Of a DNA stretch of 64,000 nt, positions 10,102-18,126 are shown piece after piece; position 1 is the first letter of the stretch, and each line of letters opens with the position of its first letter. Origin of the DNA: Lentzea xinjiangensis (GTDB lineage: Bacteria > Actinomycetota > Actinomycetes > Mycobacteriales > Pseudonocardiaceae); contig NZ_FOFR01000002.1 of NCBI RefSeq assembly GCF_900110955.1, forward strand, positions 558,001 through 622,000, in the 5' to 3' direction. Below the pieces are notes generated by a model, which was not told the origin of the DNA, did no database searches, and was given only the letters and a program-made list of their open reading frames with translations. The position numbers and the translations under genes are program-made.

Positions 10102-11511
10102 ATGAGAGCGGCACTGGCGCTGGTGGTGCTGGCGGGCTTCTTCGTGCTCGCGGTGGCGCTCGTGGGCGGCCTGACGGCGCTGGCGGTCTGGCGGTTCTCG
10201 GCGGGCGACGCGGAGGGCGGCACCTGGCTGGTCGTCGTCGCGCTGGCGTTCGGCGGACCGGCGCTGTGGGCCACGCTGCGGGCGGTCTTCGCGCGGCCGG
10301 AGCCGACCGGGTTCCCGCTGACCCGCGAGGACCACCCCGGGCTGTGGCGGCACGTCGACGAGCTGGCGCGCCTCGCGGGCACGCGCGGGCCCGACGACAT
10401 CCGGCTCGTCGACGGCGCGAACGCGAGCGTGTGGGAACGCCGCGGCGTGCGCTACCTGGAGCTCGGGCTGCCGCTCGTGGCCGGGCTGGGCGTCGGCGAG
10501 CTGCGGTCGGTGCTGGCGCACGAGCTCGGCCACTACGGCGGCGGTCACACCCAGCTCGCGGCGGTGACGTTCCGGGCGAAGCTCGCGCTGGAGCTGTCCC
10601 TGCGGCAAGGCCACGCGTTCGGGGTGCTCAGCGCGTGGGCCAAGCTCTACGCGCTGCTGGCGGCCTCGGAGAGCCGCGACCACGAGCGGTTCGCCGACGA
10701 GGTGGCCGTCGCCGCGGCGGGGCGTGACGCGGCCCGCCGGGCGTTGCTGCGCAGCGGTCCGGTCGGCGAGGCGTGGAGCGACTACCTGACCTCCTACGTG
10801 GCGTTGGCGCTCATGGCGGGCCGCACGCCGCCGTTGCTCGACGGCTTCCGCTGCTACCTGGGCCACCCGCGGCGCGGACACGAGCTGCGGGAGCTGGAGA
10901 CCGTGCTGGCCGAGCGCGAGCCGACGTCGGTGTTCGACAGCCACCCGCCCGTTCGCGAGCGGGTGGCCAGGATGGCCCAGGTCGGCGGCGGTGACGCCCC
11001 GGTCGACGAACGGCCTGGCTGGACGTTGCTCTCGGACATCCCGCCGGAGGCCGTGGCGGAGCTCGTCGGCGTGCGGGGCCCGTTCGCGACGTGGGAGGAG
11101 CTCGTGGCGCTCAGCGGTCCCGCGCACGTGCGCCGCTACGCCGACGCGTTGCGGCACGCGGGCCGGGTGAGCAAGGTCGGCGGAACGCTCGCCGACGTGC
11201 TGGCCGCGCTGGAACGCGGCCGGCTGCACGAGCTGACCGGGGCGCCGGTGGACGCCTCCCTCACGCCGGAGCAGGTCCGCGAGACAGCGGTCGAGACGGT
11301 GACGGAACTCCTGGCGTGCGCGGTGGCCGACCAGCTCGTGACGGCGAACCGCGCGGTGCTGGAGCTCAACTGGGGCGGGATGTTCGTGCTGAGGCTGCCG
11401 GACGGGGCAGCGGTCCACCTGACCGACCTCGTGGGACCCGCCGTCCGCGACCCCGGCCGGGTGCCGCGGGTGCGGCGCGACCTGCGGGCCATCGGCGTCG
11501 ACGGAGTGTGA
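10102..11511 (+). CDS. Membrane-anchored M48-family zinc metalloprotease
   Basis: 469 aa. Two hydrophobic N-terminal segments (residues ~3-30 and ~45-58) anchor the protein. The zinc motif HELGH is at residues 140-144, and the third ligand is probably the Glu in the downstream segment DHERFADEVAVAAAG. This layout fits the HtpX/M48 group, which degrades misfolded or membrane proteins. The C-terminal ~200 residues (after SVFDSHPPVRERVARM) have no motif I recognise. It starts 20 bp after moeA, so co-transcription is likely. The substrate is unknown. Confidence 0.85.
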   Translation: MRAALALVVLAGFFVLAVALVGGLTALAVWRFSAGDAEGGTWLVVVALAFGGPALWATLRAVFARPEPTGFPLTREDHPGLWRHVDELARLAGTRGPDDIRLVDGANASVWERRGVRYLELGLPLVAGLGVGELRSVLAHELGHYGGGHTQLAAVTFRAKLALELSLRQGHAFGVLSAWAKLYALLAASESRDHERFADEVAVAAAGRDAARRALLRSGPVGEAWSDYLTSYVALALMAGRTPPLLDGFRCYLGHPRRGHELRELETVLAEREPTSVFDSHPPVRERVARMAQVGGGDAPVDERPGWTLLSDIPPEAVAELVGVRGPFATWEELVALSGPAHVRRYADALRHAGRVSKVGGTLADVLAALERGRLHELTGAPVDASLTPEQVRETAVETVTELLACAVADQLVTANRAVLELNWGGMFVLRLPDGAAVHLTDLVGPAVRDPGRVPRVRRDLRAIGVDGV

Positions 11512-11572
11512 CGGAAGGCTCACCGAACGACGTTGTTCACCCATGTGACCGGGATTACACTGGTTGCAGGCG

Positions 11573-11616
11573 CCGGTCGTTGCGTGCATTCGTCGGGGGA
11601 TGCACGCACCGACCGG
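11573..11616. terminator. Long hairpin between the M48 protease and psd
   Basis: The 17-base arms 11573-11589 and 11600-11616 pair with a single mismatch around a 10-base loop. It sits 62 bp past the protease stop and ~100 bp before psd, in a 202-bp gap. It may be a terminator for the moeA unit or a leader structure for psd-pssA; there is no U-tract to decide. Confidence 0.5.
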
Positions 11617-11713
11617 CCACTTGTCTTCCCGGCAGTCCCGATGGGCGGTTTGGCGTGTTGCCGTAGCGTGATGCCGCCCGACAACTCACGGAAGCTACGG
11701 ACCCACAGACACG

Positions 11714-12409
11714 ATGAGCAGCGAGAAGCCCGTCTCCCACTTCCTCGAACTCGCGCGCGGCATGGTGCCGCCGATGCACCCGGCCGGCCGCCCGTTCGTC
11801 GCCGGCGCGGCGATCGCGACCCTCCTCGTCCGGCTGCGCTCCAAGCGCCTCGGCGTCGCCCTCGGCCTGGTCACGGCGTGGGTGGCGTGGTTCTTCCGCG
11901 AGCCGAAGCGCGTGACGCCGACCCGCCCGAACATCGCGGTGGCCCCTGCCGACGGCACGGTCTCGCACGTGGTCGACGCCATCCCGCCGGCCGAGCTCGG
12001 CCTCGGCTCCCAGCCGATGACGCGCGTCAGCGTGTTCCTCTCCGTCTTCGACGTGCACGTGCAGCGCGTGCCCGCGGAAGGCGAGGTCGTCCAGGTCTCC
12101 TACCACCCCGGCAAGTTCCTCTCGGCCGACCTCGACAAGGCCTCCGAGGAGAACGAGCGCAACACCGTGTGGCTGCGCACCACCGCGGGCCACGACCTGG
12201 TGGTCGTGCAGATCGCCGGCCTGGTCGCCCGCCGCATCGTGTGCGAGGTCGCCGAGGGCGAGAAGGTCGCCGCCGGCCAGACCTACGGCCTGATCCGCTT
12301 CGGCTCGCGCGTGGACCTCTACGTCCCCCGCGGCAGCCGCGTCCTGGTCGAGGCCGGCCAGCGCACCATCGGCGGGGAGACCGTCCTCGCCGAGCTCCCG
12401 GAGGCCTGA
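11714..12409 (+). CDS. psd: Phosphatidylserine decarboxylase proenzyme
   Basis: 231 aa, the short archaeal/actinobacterial type. It converts phosphatidylserine to phosphatidylethanolamine at the membrane. It carries an N-terminal hydrophobic stretch, FFREPKRVTP, the SVFLSVFDVHVQR segment with its conserved DVH, and the self-cleavage site as FGSR, where the Ser becomes the pyruvoyl prosthetic group. Its stop overlaps the pssA start (TGATG), so it is coupled to the enzyme that makes its substrate. Same order as Rv0437c-Rv0436c. Confidence 0.96.
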   Translation: MSSEKPVSHFLELARGMVPPMHPAGRPFVAGAAIATLLVRLRSKRLGVALGLVTAWVAWFFREPKRVTPTRPNIAVAPADGTVSHVVDAIPPAELGLGSQPMTRVSVFLSVFDVHVQRVPAEGEVVQVSYHPGKFLSADLDKASEENERNTVWLRTTAGHDLVVVQIAGLVARRIVCEVAEGEKVAAGQTYGLIRFGSRVDLYVPRGSRVLVEAGQRTIGGETVLAELPEA

Positions 12410-13377
12410 TGGCACCCAGCGGGCCCGGCGTTCGCCTGCTGCCGAACGCGATCACGGTCCTGGCGATGTGCGCCGGCCTGTCCGCGGTGCACTTCGCGAA
12501 CGTCGGCATGTGGGGCGCGGCCATCGCCTCGATCGCGGCCGCGGCCGTCTTCGACGGCCTGGACGGCCGCATCGCCCGCCTGCTGGACGCGACGTCGAAG
12601 ATGGGCGCGGAGCTCGACTCGCTGGCGGACGCCATCTCGTTCGGCGTCGCGCCCGCCCTCGCGATCTACCTGTGGAAGTTCGAGGGCAACCGCGCGGGCT
12701 GGGTCATCGCGCTGATCTTCGCGGTCTGCATGGTGGTCCGCCTGGCCCGCTTCAACACGTTGCTGGAGAAGGAGCAGCCGCCGTTCGCGAAGGAGTTCTT
12801 CGTCGGCGTCCCGGCTCCGGCCGGCGGCCTGTTGCTGCTGCTGCCCCTGATCATCGAGGAGCAGGTCCGCACCGACGGCTGGTGGAACTCGCCCTTCGTC
12901 GTGGGCGTGTGGACCGTCGTCGTCGCCATGCTGCTGGTGTCGCGCATCCCGACGCTGTCGGTGAAGACCGTGAAGGTGCCGCCGCGCGCGGTCGCGCCTT
13001 TGCTGGTCGTCGTGGGCCTGCTCGCCGCTGCTGTGATCACGTACCCGTTGGTGGCGTTGATCATCGCGATGGTCGTGTACCTGGCGCACCTGCCTTACTC
13101 GGTGCGGCGGTACATGTGGCTGTCCAAGCACCCCGAGGCGTGGACCGTCACGGGCGTCGAACGCCGTGCGATCAAGCGCGCACACGGGGTGGCCGCTCGC
13201 CGTCTTGGGCTGCGTCAGCCGTTGCGCGGTCGTGTGGCTGGTGCGGCTATGCGGGCGGTGCGTCGTCCACGGCGTGACGCCCCCACCGCTGTTGCGGCGG
13301 ATGGTGCTGCGCCTACTGCCGGTGCGCGTCGGCGTTCCTGGCGTCGGCTCGGGCTCCGGCGACAGCCCAAGCCCTGA
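12409..13377 (+). CDS. pssA: CDP-diacylglycerol--serine O-phosphatidyltransferase
   Basis: 322 aa membrane enzyme that makes phosphatidylserine from CDP-diacylglycerol and serine. The CDP-alcohol phosphatidyltransferase signature D-G-x2-A-R-x8-G-x3-D-x3-D is present as DGLDGRIARLLDATSKMGAE followed by LDSLAD. About six to eight membrane segments fill residues 10-240. The last ~65 residues form a basic, Arg/Ala-rich cytoplasmic tail. The DNA of this tail (13181-13378) recurs at 14601-14799 in the same reading frame with scattered substitutions, so the chromosome holds a second, diverged fragment of a pssA 3' end. Confidence 0.95.
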   Translation: MAPSGPGVRLLPNAITVLAMCAGLSAVHFANVGMWGAAIASIAAAAVFDGLDGRIARLLDATSKMGAELDSLADAISFGVAPALAIYLWKFEGNRAGWVIALIFAVCMVVRLARFNTLLEKEQPPFAKEFFVGVPAPAGGLLLLLPLIIEEQVRTDGWWNSPFVVGVWTVVVAMLLVSRIPTLSVKTVKVPPRAVAPLLVVVGLLAAAVITYPLVALIIAMVVYLAHLPYSVRRYMWLSKHPEAWTVTGVERRAIKRAHGVAARRLGLRQPLRGRVAGAAMRAVRRPRRDAPTAVAADGAAPTAGARRRSWRRLGLRRQPKP

Positions 13378-13378
13378 T
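13181..13378 (+). repeat. Direct repeat copy 1 (3' tail of pssA)
   Basis: Codes for the basic C-terminal tail of PssA and its stop. Aligned by eye with 14601-14799 it shows roughly 85-90% identity and no frame-breaking indel. Both copies are followed by a similar hairpin with GCCGGACAC arms, so the repeat unit probably includes the terminator. Confidence 0.85.
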
Positions 13379-13395
13379 CCGGGTGTGCATAGGCC

Positions 13396-13426
13396 GGGGC
13401 CGGACACGATCATCGTGTCCGGCCCC
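13396..13426 (+). terminator. pssA terminator
   Basis: GGGGCCGGACACGAT and ATCGTGTCCGGCCCC form a long perfect stem around a tiny loop (central bases may open to enlarge it), followed by AATTT. It lies 18 bp after the pssA stop. Confidence 0.88.
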
Positions 13427-13430
13427 AATT

Positions 13431-13775
13431 TCATTGACGTTGAACCATCACTGCATGGTCCTGGATATCCCCCAAAGCGTCTTCCGCTATTCCTCCGAGG
13501 TCTGGGTCAGCAAGGAGTCCTCGAAGACGCGTCACGATCCGACCACTGATTTGACCACGCCTGAGACCCAGATGCCCCATGCAAGTAACGGCGATGGAAT
13601 GCAGTTGTGGATCTACGGAATCATCGTCCAGCGTCCGCAACAACAAATCTTCCAACCATAGTCGATCCGGATCATCGAAGGTCAGATCAAGCAAAGCTTG
13701 AGTTGATTGCGCAATATCATAAGAAGCAAGATCACGCAGCAGCTCACTCCGCTTTTCGAGATCACTTGATTCCAT
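13431..13775 (-). CDS. Small HEAT-repeat protein, probable immunity protein
   Basis: 114 aa from ATG 13775; the frame is open further upstream (to 13916), so the start is uncertain. Helical repeats are visible: ALLDLTFDDPDRLWLEDLL, then DPQLHSIAVTCMGHLG, then a segment ending GIAEDALGDI. This pattern is common in small HEAT proteins encoded directly after polymorphic toxins. It lies just downstream of the broken HINT toxin on the same strand, as expected for its immunity gene. Base composition is clearly lower in GC than the flanking housekeeping genes, indicating transfer. The partner toxin tip domain is absent, so it is an orphan. The function is inferred from context. Confidence 0.6.
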   Translation of the reverse strand: MESSDLEKRSELLRDLASYDIAQSTQALLDLTFDDPDRLWLEDLLLRTLDDDSVDPQLHSIAVTCMGHLGLRRGQISGRIVTRLRGLLADPDLGGIAEDALGDIQDHAVMVQRQ

Positions 13776-13891
13776 ATCCGCCACGGCCTTTGACAGCTCC
13801 CGACTTGACAGATTTACGCAAAGCGCTCTTTGCAGCGCACACAGAAGGAATGCGTTTATATCGGTCCTCGCACGCCCGCAAAAGATATCAT

Positions 13892-14600
13892 TTACCCCTT
13901 CATTTCCGACGACCAAAACCGGCTTCCGTCCGTGGCGACGATCTTCTCGGCCTGCCCCTCGACCGTCAGCTCGACGAGGTTCCTGGAACCGTCGCCGAGG
14001 ATCGTGCGCACCACCTCCTCCGCCGGTCTCTCACCGGTCTCCGGATCTGTGGCCAGAATTTGATCGCCTAGCCGTATCTCCGATCGGCTTCGACGACCCG
14101 TCAGCCATGAACACCCGTGCACCCGGCATGAAGCTCTTGACCAGGCATTACGCCGGATCCAAAGCCTCGGTCGCGTCCTCGCCAGCTTCTTCGACCTTCT
14201 CCTCGACCCGGCGGTGTTGGCCGAATCCGCGATCTTGTCAATGATCCGGGTGGCCTTGACGATCGCTCTGACGATCCGCTCACCGGCCTGCAGCAGCTTG
14301 AACGCCTTCGTCGTCGGCACGAGACTGACCCAAGCGAGGATGTCGGAGTTCGAGAAGCAGTCCTTGACGTCGTTGATGCCCGCGAGGCCATCAACAGGTC
14401 GAAAAGCTTCGCGACGACAACACTCCACCGCGACTGCGGATTATTGGCCTCGCGCAGGTAGTCCTTGTACTTGTCCTTCCCGCCGGCAGCGGCATAGCGG
14501 GCTTGCTGCGCCTTGTTGTGCGCGGCGTGGACTTCTTGGTGCTTCTTCGTGGCGCTGAGATACGCCGGCGCGTACTCCTCGTCATCGTTCGGCGAGTTGC
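13892..14600 (-). pseudogene. Broken polymorphic-toxin fragment with a HINT (intein-like) domain
   Basis: Remnant of a large secreted toxin, read from 14600 to 13892 on the minus strand across at least three frames. Frame one covers YAPAYLSATKKHQEVHAAHN and a following Lys-rich helix. Frame two covers GINDVKDCFSNSDILAWVSL and a helical segment. Frame three covers CLVKSFMPGARVFMADGSSK, the start of a pretoxin HINT domain, but is preceded by an in-frame TAA. Frame two resumes with EIRLGDQILATDPETG and ends at KIVATDGSRFW. HINT domains normally process and release a C-terminal toxin tip. Here the tip is missing, the N-terminal part is cut at the pssA-tail repeat (~14600), and several frameshifts are needed, so no functional toxin can be made. 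Confidence 0.75.
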
Positions 14601-14799
14601 CGACGCGGGGTGGCTGCTCGCCGGCTTGGGCTGCGTCAGCCGTTGTGCGGTCGGGTGGCTGGTACAGCCCCATGCGCGGTGCGTCGTCCTCGGCGTGACG
14701 CCTCCACCGTTGCTGCGGCGGACGGTGCCGCGCCTGCTACCGGTGTGCGTCGGCGTTCTTGGCGGCGGTCGAGGCTTCGGCGGCAGCCCAAGCCCTGAT
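14601..14799 (+). repeat. Direct repeat copy 2 (diverged fragment of a pssA tail)
   Basis: The PssA tail frame is intact: 14610-14798 reads AARRLGLRQPLCGRVAG at the N-terminal side and ends RRSWRRSRLRRQPKP plus stop, against RRSWRRLGLRRQPKP in the real gene. Many substitutions are conservative or silent, so this looks like a piece of a different pssA allele rather than a recent local duplication. It has no start of its own and is taken to be non-functional. Its left edge is the point where the toxin fragment is cut. Confidence 0.8.
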
Positions 14800-14821
14800 C
14801 TTTCGCTTGAACAGGCTGTGA

Positions 14822-14846
14822 GCCGGACACGTTTAACATGTCCGGC
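14822..14846 (+). terminator. Hairpin homologous to the pssA terminator
   Basis: GCCGGACACGT and ACATGTCCGGC pair with one mismatch. It lies 24 bp after the repeat-copy stop, the same relative place as the hairpin at 13396-13426. It also lies just past the stop of the minus-strand gene at 14871, so it may now serve that gene. Confidence 0.65.
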
Positions 14847-14870
14847 CCACAGCATTTCAGTGGCAGCTCA

Positions 14871-15479
14871 TCAGTTGATCTCGACGCCTTCGATCATCGA
14901 ACCGGGAGGCAAGTCCCTGACCTTGGACCACAATTGCCCATGGGTCGACCAGTAGACCTCTTCGTCTATGACTTCGAGATTCTCGACCGTTCCGTCACCG
15001 CCCAGGAACAACGGCACCTTGAACCCCACGCACATACCGGCCGGGATCCGTTCCGGGTGCACTGACCGCCAGGCCCTGAACAGGTCTTGAGCGAGGAACG
15101 TATCTGGATCATCGACCATCTGCTCGTCGAGCAGCTCAGGAATGGTGCCATCGAGCTCGTAAACACCGCCAGAACCGGGCTCCAGGAGAATCAGCATGGC
15201 GTTCCGGTGGAGATCCAGCGCGTACTGACGCCCGAGCCAGTCCCGCGCGATTGGCCTGATTCTCACCGCCCACTCGGGAAACATCGCGTTCGCCAGGCGC
15301 TGCGCCCGCAGTGCCTCATCTTCGGTGAACACCCGGAAAATGCCGTCACCAAAGGTGCATCCCGCAGCCGTCGTGACCAGTTCAGCAAGCCCCGGTACCT
15401 GCTTGAGCGGCTTAAGGTCGGCGGGTGGTAAGACCACACCTCCGTCGAACGGGTACATCGCCCCGAAGCGTCTGAACAT
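14871..15479 (-). CDS. GAD-like/DUF1851 protein, Tdi1-type immunity protein
   Basis: 202 aa. ATG 15479 is preferred over ATG 15485 because GGGAG lies 6 bases upstream of it. The N-terminal part has a GAD-like pattern (AGCTFGDGIFRVFTEDEA), then DWLGRQYALD. The C-terminal part matches the DUF1851/T6SS immunity Tdi1 layout (GMCVGFKVPLFLGG, TVENLEVIDEEVYW). Members are intracellular proteins that neutralise polymorphic or T6SS toxins. There is no signal peptide. No intact cognate toxin lies beside it, so it is an orphan immunity gene, separated from the HINT fragment by the pssA-tail repeat. Toxin specificity is unknown. Confidence 0.7.
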   Translation of the reverse strand: MFRRFGAMYPFDGGVVLPPADLKPLKQVPGLAELVTTAAGCTFGDGIFRVFTEDEALRAQRLANAMFPEWAVRIRPIARDWLGRQYALDLHRNAMLILLEPGSGGVYELDGTIPELLDEQMVDDPDTFLAQDLFRAWRSVHPERIPAGMCVGFKVPLFLGGDGTVENLEVIDEEVYWSTHGQLWSKVRDLPPGSMIEGVEIN

Positions 15480-15835
15480 CAACATCTCCCTGAGGTCGAA
15501 ACACCGCAGCTCGTAGTCCTGAGTGGCGAGTGCTTGACCCTGGCAGCGATCTGAGACCCGAGACTTCTATTCACGCTGCTGTCCAATGGACGCGCCTGTC
15601 TATGGCGCATTAGATTGAGCCCCCCACGTTGTACGACGTCACACCGCCGCGTGACGACCGAGCCAGAGCTCGGATCCAGCACCACGGTGCCGTTCGGCCG
15701 TCTTGCCGGGAAGACTCTGATCGGGTTAACAACCATCTCAGCTGGGCTGCGGCGACCGCGGTGTGAGCGGTTCAGATCGGCCGGCCGCGGACCGAGCACC
15801 CGGCGTGCTCGTCGCGAGGAACTAGAGTCGTCGGG
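15480..15835. other. Intergenic region between the immunity gene and the AAA ATPase (divergent)
   Basis: About 355 bp, somewhat less GC-rich than the core genes. It must carry the promoters of both divergent genes. No operator, RNA or small gene could be supported in it. Confidence 0.5.
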
Positions 15836-17989
15836 GTGATCACGCTGACGGCTCGCCTGTCCCCGTCCGCACTGGACACCCGGCGCGGGGTCGTCCGCCT
15901 CCACCCGGAGGTGCTCGACGCCTTGGGGCTGCGCGCCTGGGACGCCGTGAAGCTCACCGGCGCCCGCGTGAGCGCCGCTCTCGCCGCCGCAGGGGAACAG
16001 CCTCCCGGTGTGGTCCTCGTCGACGACGTCACCCTCACCAACCTCGGTGTGGTCGAGGGCTCCGAGATCGTCGTCGCTCCGGTGCAGGTCGCGGGCGCTC
16101 GGTCGATCACCGTCGCCGGCTCGCGGCTGGCCACCACGGCGCTGACGCCGGACCACGTCCGGATGGCGTTGACCGGCAAGGTCATCACCGTTGGCGACAA
16201 CGTGTCGTTGCTGCCCCAGGACCTCGCACCGCCGCCCGGTGCGAACGTGTCCGAGACGCGCCGCAGGCTGTCCAACGCCATCGGCATGACGTGGACCAAC
16301 GAGCTCATCACCATCACCTCCACCGACCCCGCGGGGCCCGTGGCCGTGCAGCCGTCGAGCGTGGTGGGCTGGCGGTCCGCTTCGGCTCCGGCCGCCGAGG
16401 TGACGCCCGTGGTGGTGCAGGAGACGCACGAGGCGCTGCCCGTCGCGGACCTGGTGGGCCAGCGCGAGCAGGCCAAGCGCCTGACCGAGTGGCTGGAGCT
16501 GATGTTCCGCCAGCCGGAGCTGCTCACGAAGCTCGGCGCGTCCGCCCGGCTGGCCGCGATGGTCAGCGGGCCGGAGGGCGTCGGCAAGGCGACGCTGGTC
16601 AGGGCCGTGGCACGGGCTGTCGGAGCCACCGTCGTCGAGCTGGCCGCGCCGAGCATCGCCGTGCTGGAGCCCGGTGCCGTGGCCAAGCAGCTCGGCGACG
16701 CGATCTCCGGTGTGCCCGAGCAGCCCACGGTCCTGCTGCTCACCGACATCGACGCGCTGCTGCCGACCGCGCCGCCGCCGGTCGCCACCGTCATCCTCGA
16801 CATCCTGCGCACCGCCGTCTCCCGGCCGAACCTCGCGCTGGTCGTCACCTCGGCCCGGGCCGAGTCGGTCGACGCCCGGCTGCGCGCCCCTGACCTCGTC
16901 GACCGCGAGCTGGCGCTCCCGCTCCCCGACGCGTCCGGGCGGACCGAGCTGCTGCGCGCGCTGCTGCGCGACGTCCCGCTGGAGTCCGATGTGGACTTCG
17001 GTGAGGTGGCCTCCCGCACGCCGGGCTTCGTGGCCGCGGACCTGTGCGCGTTGCGCCGCGAGGCGGCCGTGCGCGCCGCGCTGCGCCAGCGCGAGGTGGC
17101 GGAACCCCGGGTGGGGCAAGAGGATCTGCTGGGCGCGTTGAACACGGTGCGCCCGATCTCGATGTCCGCTTCGGACACCGTGCAGACCGGCGGCCTGACG
17201 CTGGACGACGTCGGCGACATGAAGGAGGTCAAGCAGTCCCTCACCGAGGCGGCGCTGTGGCCCCTGCGCTACCCGGACTCCTTCGCCCGCCTGGGCGTGG
17301 CGCCCCCGCGCGGCGTCCTGCTCTACGGCCCGCCGGGATGCGGCAAGACGTTCCTGGTGCGCGCGCTGGCGGGCTCCGGCCAGCTCAACGTCCTGACGGT
17401 CAAGGGCGCCGAACTGATGGACAAGTTCGTGGGCGAGTCCGAACGGGCCGTTCGCGAGCTCTTCCGCCGCGCCGCCGACGCCGCGCCTTCCCTGGTCTTC
17501 CTCGACGAGGTCGACGCGCTGGCGCCCCGGCGGGGCCAGTCGTCCGACTCCGGTGTCGCGGACCGAGTCGTGGCGGCGCTGCTGACCGAACTGGACGGCG
17601 TCGAGCCCCTGCGGGACGTCGTGGTGATCGCCGCGACGAACCGCCCGGAGCTCATCGACCCCGCGCTGCTGCGGCCGGGCCGGCTGGAACGGCTCGTCTA
17701 CGTGCCGCCGCCCGACGCCGAGGCGCGCACCGAGATCCTCAAGGCGGCGTCGCGGAACACGCCGCTGGCCGCGGACGTGGACCTGTCGGCACTGGCCGGA
17801 GAGCTGGACATGTACTCGGCGGCGGACTGCGCGGCGCTGGTGCGGGAGGCCGCGCTCACGGCGATGCGGGAGTCGCTGGACGCGGCCGAGGTCACGCAGG
17901 CGCACCTCGCGAAGGCCCGCCAGGTGGTGCGGCCATCGCTGGACCCGGTGCAGCTCGCGGGACTGGCCGCGTACGCGGCGGCGCGCTGA
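15836..17989 (+). CDS. CDC48/VCP-like double-AAA ATPase
   Basis: 717 aa from GTG 15836. An N-terminal CDC48-type double-psi barrel region (~1-190; LTARLSPSALDTRRGVVRL) precedes two AAA modules. Module D2 is canonical: Walker A GPPGCGKT near residue 500, Walker B LVFLDEVDAL, sensor AATNRPELID, and RPGRLERL. Module D1 is degenerate: Walker A reads GPEGVGKAT (Ala after the Lys) and Walker B reads LLLTDIDAL where DE is expected, so it may bind but should not hydrolyse ATP normally. Actinobacterial relatives (M. tuberculosis Rv0435c) sit next to pssA; here a toxin island separates them. It probably unfolds proteins; the substrates are unknown. Confidence 0.92.
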   Translation: MITLTARLSPSALDTRRGVVRLHPEVLDALGLRAWDAVKLTGARVSAALAAAGEQPPGVVLVDDVTLTNLGVVEGSEIVVAPVQVAGARSITVAGSRLATTALTPDHVRMALTGKVITVGDNVSLLPQDLAPPPGANVSETRRRLSNAIGMTWTNELITITSTDPAGPVAVQPSSVVGWRSASAPAAEVTPVVVQETHEALPVADLVGQREQAKRLTEWLELMFRQPELLTKLGASARLAAMVSGPEGVGKATLVRAVARAVGATVVELAAPSIAVLEPGAVAKQLGDAISGVPEQPTVLLLTDIDALLPTAPPPVATVILDILRTAVSRPNLALVVTSARAESVDARLRAPDLVDRELALPLPDASGRTELLRALLRDVPLESDVDFGEVASRTPGFVAADLCALRREAAVRAALRQREVAEPRVGQEDLLGALNTVRPISMSASDTVQTGGLTLDDVGDMKEVKQSLTEAALWPLRYPDSFARLGVAPPRGVLLYGPPGCGKTFLVRALAGSGQLNVLTVKGAELMDKFVGESERAVRELFRRAADAAPSLVFLDEVDALAPRRGQSSDSGVADRVVAALLTELDGVEPLRDVVVIAATNRPELIDPALLRPGRLERLVYVPPPDAEARTEILKAASRNTPLAADVDLSALAGELDMYSAADCAALVREAALTAMRESLDAAEVTQAHLAKARQVVRPSLDPVQLAGLAAYAAAR

Positions 17990-18070
17990 CGGGCCGGGGT
18001 GTCGGTGGTGCGCTGACGGGCGAGTCGCCAGTGGGCGCACCACTCAGACAGAACTGACGAGCCGTACGGC

Positions 18071-18086
18071 GCTCCCCTCGGGGAGC
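18071..18086. terminator. Short hairpin between convergent genes
   Basis: GCTCCCC-TC-GGGGAGC, a perfect 7-bp stem between the convergent AAA ATPase (ends 17989) and LytR_C gene (ends 18127). It could serve both strands, but the 2-base loop is tight. Confidence 0.45.
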
Positions 18087-18126
18087 GGCCGCACGGCGAC
18101 AGGCACCGGAAGCCCGGCGCCGGACG

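Noticed and set aside
13607..14071. Plus-strand 154-codon frame in the toxin island
   Set aside because: No recognisable domain or ribosome site; the minus strand carries the HEAT and HINT homology.
14610..14798. 62-codon frame reading the PssA tail
   Set aside because: Treated as a repeat fragment, not a gene: it lacks the catalytic part, a promoter and a ribosome site.
15479..18043. Very long minus-strand frame (854 codons) opposite the AAA ATPase
   Set aside because: Arg/His-rich antisense reading of a gene with canonical AAA motifs; no domain of its own.
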